Shown: positions 6,638 to 10,564 of the stretch, piece after piece
How positions within the stretch are numbered: position 1 is the stretch's first letter
Layout: each line of letters opens with the position of its first letter
Assembly: GCA_031262285.1 (NCBI GenBank)
Contig: JAISHZ010000195.1
Span: 1-10,564, forward strand
From: Lachnospiraceae bacterium
Lineage (GTDB): Bacteria; Bacillota_A; Clostridia; Lachnospirales; Lachnospiraceae
Length of the DNA: 10,564 nt
Direction: 5' to 3'
Position numbers and translations under genes: made by a program
The notes under the pieces: model-generated
Told to the model about the DNA's origin: nothing
The model's database searches: none
What the model saw: the letters and a program-made list of their open reading frames with translations, nothing else

Positions 6638-8140
6638 ATGAGCATGAGAGGAATAGACACTCCTGTGCGCAAGCGCAGAAGACGTGTGTTTCAAGAAGTG
6701 GCAGCGCTCGCTTACGATTCTACGAATCTAAAGGACGATATGGAAGCACTGCCATATAAAATAGTGGATTACGAAGATTCCATATATTGGGAAAGCGTAT
6801 ACCGAGATCGAGCGATCATCCGCGAATGTATACGCTTGGCTATGGGCATGAGTCTGCGCCCGGAAAATAGAAACGCTCCCGGTCACTTGACGGAAGGACT
6901 CGAAGAAAGCAATATTTCCGAAAAGTACTATGAACCTCCTCTGATGCAGGTCATCCCATCTGCCTGTAACGCTTGCCCGGAGAATCGTTACGATGTCACG
7001 ATGGTGTGTATGGGTTGTGTGGCGCATCCTTGTCGTGAAGTTTGTCCGGTCGATGCGATCGGTATGGAGAATCGCCGCTCTATCATTGATCAGGAGAAAT
7101 GTATCCAGTGTGGCAAATGCAAAGAAGTCTGCCCATATGATGCCATTTCTCATCGCAAACGCCCCTGTCGAGCTGCCTGTGGAGTGAATGCCATTACGGA
7201 GGACAAGAAACAGCGCGCTGTGATCGATGAGGAAAAGTGTGTATCTTGCGGGCAATGTATGGTTAGCTGTCCATTTGGCGCGATCGCAGACAAATCTCAG
7301 ATTTTTCAATTGATTCGCGCGATGAAAGAAAACACCAAGATTATTGCTCAAGTAGCTCCCTCTTTTGTAGGGCAATTTGGTCCCGATGTGACTCCCGATA
7401 AATTTAAAAGTGCTCTCATAGAACTTGGTTTTGCGCAAGTGTACGAAACAGCGCTCGGAGCGGATGAAGCTTGTATCAAAGAAGCCACAGACTATGTGGA
7501 ACGTGTCGCAAGTGGCAAACAATCGTTTATCTTGACTTCTTGTTGCCCATCTTGGGCGGTAATGGCCAAGAATCTTTTTCCGGAAACCATCTCCAATATC
7601 AGTAACGAACTGACGCCAATGGTGGCGACCGCGCGTCATATCAAACGCGAGCATCCGGACGCACAGGTAGTGTTTATCGGTCCATGCGCAGCTAAAAAAT
7701 TGGAAGCGTCCAGACGTACCGTTCGTTCTGATGTAGACTTCGTCATCACGTTTGAAGAACTGACGGGGATGTTTGAAGCAAAAGGGATTTTGTTAGATCA
7801 GATTCAAAAGATGGATGAAATGCGTGATGCGACAGCCGCAGGACGTGGATATGGTGTAGCCGGAGGGGTTGCCGGTGCGATCGAACAATGTATCGCAAAG
7901 TATTATCCACGTGTTCAAGTGCGAATCGAACACGCCGAAGGACTGACGGAATGTAAAAAGATGCTATTGCTTGCGAAAGCGGGCAAGAAGGAAGGATGCT
8001 TGATCGAAGGGATGGCGTGTCCCGGTGGATGCATCGCAGGAGCAGGAACCAATATAGCCATCACCGCCGCCAAAAAAGAAGTAAGCGGATTCCAAAAAGC
8101 TGCAGCCAAGGTAATTCCCGATTCTCCACCGAGAAGATAA
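6638..8140 (+). CDS. [FeFe] hydrogenase, group B-like, monomeric with N-terminal Fe-S domains
   Basis: 500 residues from the ATG at 6638 (a second ATG, two codons on, is equally placed). It catalyses 2H+ + 2e- to H2 or the reverse, in the cytoplasm, probably with ferredoxin as partner. N-terminal cysteines C110, C113, C124, C127, C132 and C136 are followed by ferredoxin-type 4Fe-4S motifs C155xxC158xxC161xxxC165P and C201xxC204xxC207xxxC211P, with C177 and C181 between. The H-cluster domain has TSCCPSW (C302, C303), IGPCAAKK (C350) and MACPGGCIAGAG (C461, C465). The first two resemble group B rather than the classical MPCTxK type of group A. C303, C350, C461 and C465 should hold the H-cluster, and C302 corresponds to the proton-transfer cysteine. 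No maturase (HydE, HydF, HydG) or electron-transfer subunit gene is next to it. The leader is repeat-derived. The frame runs upstream to a TTG at 6422, but that extension is translated repeat. Confidence 0.93.
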   Translation: MSMRGIDTPVRKRRRRVFQEVAALAYDSTNLKDDMEALPYKIVDYEDSIYWESVYRDRAIIRECIRLAMGMSLRPENRNAPGHLTEGLEESNISEKYYEPPLMQVIPSACNACPENRYDVTMVCMGCVAHPCREVCPVDAIGMENRRSIIDQEKCIQCGKCKEVCPYDAISHRKRPCRAACGVNAITEDKKQRAVIDEEKCVSCGQCMVSCPFGAIADKSQIFQLIRAMKENTKIIAQVAPSFVGQFGPDVTPDKFKSALIELGFAQVYETALGADEACIKEATDYVERVASGKQSFILTSCCPSWAVMAKNLFPETISNISNELTPMVATARHIKREHPDAQVVFIGPCAAKKLEASRRTVRSDVDFVITFEELTGMFEAKGILLDQIQKMDEMRDATAAGRGYGVAGGVAGAIEQCIAKYYPRVQVRIEHAEGLTECKKMLLLAKAGKKEGCLIEGMACPGGCIAGAGTNIAITAAKKEVSGFQKAAAKVIPDSPPRR

Positions 8141-8196
8141 GGAACTTTCAAACGCCTTGATTTGAACGCGCGCCTTGATGTGAAGAGGGGGAGCTA
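8136..8196 (+). repeat. Interspersed repeat, 5'-truncated and 3'-diverged copy
   Basis: It begins inside hairpin 1 with AAGGAACTTTCAAAC. The hydrogenase TAA (8138-8140) is part of the first bases, so the repeat joins exactly at the end of the gene. The GC hairpin keeps its left arm (GCGCGCC), but the right arm is replaced by TTGATGTGAAGAGG. It ends GGGGGAGCTA. Confidence 0.75.
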
Positions 8197-8265
8197 AGTT
8201 TGAAAGTAAAGGAACTTTCAAACTCCTTGATTGATAAGCGCGCCAGCGGCGCGCAGACGGGAGCA
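8197..8265 (+). repeat. Interspersed 69-base repeat, full copy downstream of the hydrogenase
   Basis: It begins AGTTTGAAAGTAAAGGAAC and ends GACGGGAGCA. Hairpin 1 is intact. Hairpin 2 is GCGCGCC-AGC-GGCGCGC, with the same stem as most copies but a different loop. Confidence 0.9.
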
Positions 8266-8332
8266 AGTTTGAAAGTAAAGGAACTTTCAAACTCCTTGAT
8301 TGATAAGCGCGCCATGGTGCGGATATGAGAGC
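8266..8332 (+). repeat. Interspersed repeat, copy with degenerate 3' end
   Basis: The first 45 bases match the preceding copy. After GCGCGCC it continues ATGGTGCGGATATGAGAGC, so the second stem is damaged and the terminal GGGAG is lost. The copy ends about 90 bases before gltX and, unlike the others, does not provide a ribosome binding site. I see nothing further in 8333-8407 apart from a weak TATAAC near 8393 with no fitting -35 box. Confidence 0.8.
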
Positions 8333-8423
8333 ATGAACGAGGAGAACGGCATTATCAGTGCGATCTGTTGCTTAGAACGCTACAGGCGTGACATATAACA
8401 CAAGGATACAGGAGGGTATCACA

Positions 8424-9911
8424 ATGTCTTACATCAGAACACGGTATGCACCAAGTCCGACCGGTAATATGCACGTAGGGAATTTACGTACCGCATTGTA
8501 TGAATATTTGATCGCGAAGCATGAGGGAGGCAGTTTCATGCTTCGTATAGAAGACACCGACCAAGAACGATATGTCGAAGGTGCGTTAGATGTAATTTAT
8601 CGAACGATGGAATATATGGGTTTGGATCATGACGAAGGTCCGGACAAAGATCGCGGGTATGGACCTTATGTGCAAAGCGAACGTATGAAAACCGGTATTT
8701 ATTTACGCTATGCCAAGGAATTGGTTCAAAAAGGAGAAGCATACTATTGCTTTTGCGACAAAGAGCGGCTTGCCACATTAAAAAGTAATGTCGTGGAAGG
8801 TAAAGAGATCATGCTATATGATAAGCATTGTCTGGCTCTTAGTGAGGAAGAGGTCGAAGCGAATTTGGCGGCGGGGAAGCCCTATGTCATTCGCCAGAAC
8901 AACCCGACCGAGGGGACGACGACTTTTCATGACGAGTTGTATGGCGATATCACGGTAGACAATCAAGAACTTGACGATATGGTGTTGATCAAGTCGGATG
9001 GCTATCCGACATACAATTTTGCCAATGTGGTAGACGATCATACGATGCACATCACACATGTCGTCAGAGGGAATGAATACTTATCTTCTTCCCCCAAATA
9101 TGTCCGTTTGTACCGTGCTTTTGGTTGGGATTGCCCGGTGTACGTCCATTTGCCCCTGATAACGGATGAATCTCACAAAAAACTATCCAAGAGAAGTGGG
9201 CATTCCTCCGTAGAAGAGTTACTGGAACAAGGCTTCCTGCCCGAAGCGGTGATCAACTTCATCGCTCTGTTGGGATGGAGTCCGGCTGATAACAAAGAAT
9301 TTTTTACTCTTGCGGAATTGATTCGTGAATTTGATTATCGACGGATCAGCAAATCTCCCGCTGTATTTGATCCGGTAAAGCTACGATGGATGAATGGAGA
9401 ATATTTAAAAGCGATGGACAACGAGGCGTTTTTGGCATATGCGCTTCCGTCTCTTACGGCTGCTCTGTCTGCGGAGGGGGGCGAATGCGCTTTTGCACAA
9501 GACAAACTGCGTTTGATCGCAGAGATGATTAAGACGCGCATCGAAACGATTCAAGATATCGCACAGCAGGTGGACTTTTTCATGGTCTTGCCGGAATATG
9601 ATATCTCCCTGTATACACACAAGAAAATGAAGACGGACGCAGCATTGTCCTATGAAGTGTTAACCGAAGTTTTGCCATACCTGCAAGAACAGACCGATTA
9701 TAGCAATGATGCTCTCTATCAGACTCTCAGCGATTATGTGGCGCGCAAAGGACTCAAAAACGGTGCGGTAATGTGGCCGATTCGAACGGCCGTGTCGGGC
9801 AAGCAAACCACTCCCGCCGGCGCAACGCAAATCATGGAGATACTAGGTAAAGAAGAGAGTATTTCCAGAATCCGAGACGGAATCCGCAGATTACAAGCGA
9901 GTCTAGGCTAG
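8424..9911 (+). CDS. gltX: Glutamyl-tRNA synthetase
   Basis: 495 residues, normal for bacterial GluRS. It attaches glutamate to tRNA(Glu) in the cytoplasm using ATP. The ATG at 8424 follows AGGAGGG (8410-8416) at seven bases; a GTG 12 codons upstream is open but lacks a site. It is a class I synthetase: the HIGH box is in APSPTGNMHVGN (residues 9-20, HVGN at 17-20) and the KMSKS box is KKLSKRSG (252-259). A zinc-type cluster is seen as C109-F-C111 with Y132 and C136 (YDKHC), as in zinc-binding GluRS. The Rossmann catalytic part is in the first 300 residues and the helical anticodon-binding part follows. In organisms lacking GlnRS this enzyme also charges tRNA(Gln) for later amidation; that is likely here but not shown. 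It has no functional link to the hydrogenase and may be co-transcribed through the repeat array. Confidence 0.97.
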   Translation: MSYIRTRYAPSPTGNMHVGNLRTALYEYLIAKHEGGSFMLRIEDTDQERYVEGALDVIYRTMEYMGLDHDEGPDKDRGYGPYVQSERMKTGIYLRYAKELVQKGEAYYCFCDKERLATLKSNVVEGKEIMLYDKHCLALSEEEVEANLAAGKPYVIRQNNPTEGTTTFHDELYGDITVDNQELDDMVLIKSDGYPTYNFANVVDDHTMHITHVVRGNEYLSSSPKYVRLYRAFGWDCPVYVHLPLITDESHKKLSKRSGHSSVEELLEQGFLPEAVINFIALLGWSPADNKEFFTLAELIREFDYRRISKSPAVFDPVKLRWMNGEYLKAMDNEAFLAYALPSLTAALSAEGGECAFAQDKLRLIAEMIKTRIETIQDIAQQVDFFMVLPEYDISLYTHKKMKTDAALSYEVLTEVLPYLQEQTDYSNDALYQTLSDYVARKGLKNGAVMWPIRTAVSGKQTTPAGATQIMEILGKEESISRIRDGIRRLQASLG

Positions 9912-9942
9912 AAGTGCGCCGTTGGTAAGCAGAGGGGAGCAA
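9912..9942 (+). repeat. Interspersed repeat, worn 3'-half copy after gltX
   Basis: AAGTGCGCCGTTGGTAAGC followed by AGAGGGGAGCAA matches the second half of the unit (GCGCGCC-GTT-GGCGCGCAGACGGGAGCAA) with several changes. The hairpin right arm is damaged. It starts directly after the gltX TAG (9909-9911) and ends at an ATG (9943) that opens only a 12-codon frame. Confidence 0.6.
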
Positions 9943-9959
9943 ATGAAGGGAAGAAAACA

Positions 9960-10330
9960 ATGGAAACCATATACGAGTTGAGGTTGTACGACGAGACTCT
10001 TCTGACATTCAAAATGGAGAGTGATAGCGCATATATCGTGAGTTTGCGACTCAACGTCAGACCGCTATGCTAAGGAAAGTATTGAACTTTACATTCAAGC
10101 GGCACCCTTTGCTAAATCTGCCTGAAGAGCATCTCAAAGCGATAGAACAAAAACTTCAAAGACGCGCGTCTCAGTTGCTTGATCTTGAGCACTTTAGGAC
10201 TAAGCGAGCGTCACAAACCAGCACAGAGAAGCCATCTTTTGCCGAGCGTTACAAAATTGATCATTTGAATGACCTGAAGAAGGCAGATAGATTAATTCTA
10301 TTAAGACTTTCTCAATATGACGGACGATAG
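9960..10330 (+). pseudogene. Decayed HipA-like toxin/kinase gene, internal deletion and frameshift
   Basis: Two short frames overlap at ATGCTAA (10067-10073). The first (ATG 9960, 37 codons) begins METIYELRLYDETLLTF, which resembles the N-terminus of HipA-domain proteins common in clostridia, as I recall them. The second frame, open from about 10028 and with an ATG at 10067, contains MLRKVLNFTFKRHPLLN followed by LPEEHLKAIEQKLQRR, resembling the C-terminal helical tail of the same family. Such proteins are usually about 380 residues; here some 30 residues of the start and about 95 of the end remain, so the kinase core would be lost. HipA proteins are serine/threonine kinases that phosphorylate targets such as GltX. 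The assignment rests on remembered family features and is moderate. Alternatively these are two small unrelated ORFs. Confidence 0.5.
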
Positions 10331-10396
10331 ATATCGATTCGGTTGTTATACCAAAGTAGATAAATTGTCACGAAAATACTGACTATGAAGAAATTT

Positions 10397-10564
10397 CTAA
10401 CCATTTTTGCCGTTTGCTTCAGCAGTATCCAGTCCGTAGAGAATAATCATCGGTAAGAGATAATCGTCGATTTTCGTGTAGGCAAAGCCGCCTAAAGAGT
10501 GTGATCCTTTCCGGGAGGACTTCTCCCTCATGGCAACGATGGTTTGTGTGCCGCAAAAGCCCAG
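10397..10564 (-). CDS. C-terminal end of an unidentified protein (5' end outside window)
   Basis: A frame open from the right edge ends at TAG (10397-10399) and gives 55 residues, from LGFCGTQTIVAMREKSSRKG at the left to LLPMIILYGLDTAEANGKNG at the end, with SHSLGGFAYTKIDDY between. Composition is that of a normal globular protein. I do not recognise the family. It converges on the HipA-like remnant, leaving 66 bases between them with no clear terminator. Confidence 0.5.
   Translation of the reverse strand: MGFCGTQTIVAMREKSSRKGSHSLGGFAYTKIDDYLLPMIILYGLDTAEANGKNG

Noticed and set aside
6728..7654. 308-codon open frame on the minus strand inside the hydrogenase gene
   Set aside because: The opposite strand encodes a protein with complete hydrogenase motifs; the antisense product has no recognisable features and no ribosome site.
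7964..8290. 108-codon minus-strand frame over the end of the hydrogenase and the repeats
   Set aside because: It is a shadow of the hydrogenase gene and of the repeat units; its peptide repeats only reflect the tandem DNA repeat.
8388..8423. GTG start at 8388 for gltX
   Set aside because: The AGGAGGG at 8410-8416 lies inside that extension and serves the ATG at 8424; GluRS proteins begin just before the APSPTG motif.
10312..10404. 30-codon minus-strand frame with one hydrophobic segment (MVRNFFIVSIFVTIYLLWYN)
   Set aside because: It overlaps the end of the HipA-like remnant, has no clear ribosome site, and is too short to support, although it overlaps the stop of the upstream minus-strand gene.

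Overview
The window looks like chromosomal DNA from an anaerobic Firmicute, most likely a member of the Clostridia. The grounds are a [FeFe] hydrogenase of the group B type, Gram-positive style AGGAGG ribosome binding sites, sigma-A style promoters, an SH3b/NlpC-P60 wall hydrolase, and a remnant resembling a HipA-like family that I associate with clostridia. I cannot name the genus.

Left part, minus strand (5929 down to 1): a MATE efflux transporter, a 556-residue protein I do not recognise, a secreted SH3b-SH3b-NlpC/P60 peptidoglycan hydrolase with its own promoter inside the end of the preceding gene, and a polytopic membrane protein of the O-antigen ligase/Wzy type that runs off the left edge. 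The last two fit a cell-envelope theme (wall remodelling and surface glycan assembly). No shared task for the four genes is evident.

Middle (5930 to 6637): a gene-free divergent region of about 700 bases. It holds the MATE promoter, a 277-base imperfect palindrome that looks like a foldback or MITE-type element, a good plus-strand promoter, and then a tandem array of about 69-base repeats that forms the whole leader of the hydrogenase mRNA.

Right part, plus strand: a stand-alone group B-like [FeFe] hydrogenase, a second tandem array of the same repeat starting at its stop codon, glutamyl-tRNA synthetase (gltX), a worn repeat half, and a decayed HipA-like toxin gene that seems to keep only its two ends. 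A minus-strand gene of unknown function enters from the right edge.

The most notable feature is the interspersed repeat. Each unit carries a TTTGAAAGT/ACTTTCAAA hairpin, a GC-rich seven-pair hairpin with one compensatory base-pair change between copies, and a terminal GGGAG that lies just where a Shine-Dalgarno sequence is needed. It abuts the start region of three genes on both strands (4358, 6638 and, more loosely, 9943/9960). It may be a mobile intergenic element that supplies a ready-made structured 5' leader.
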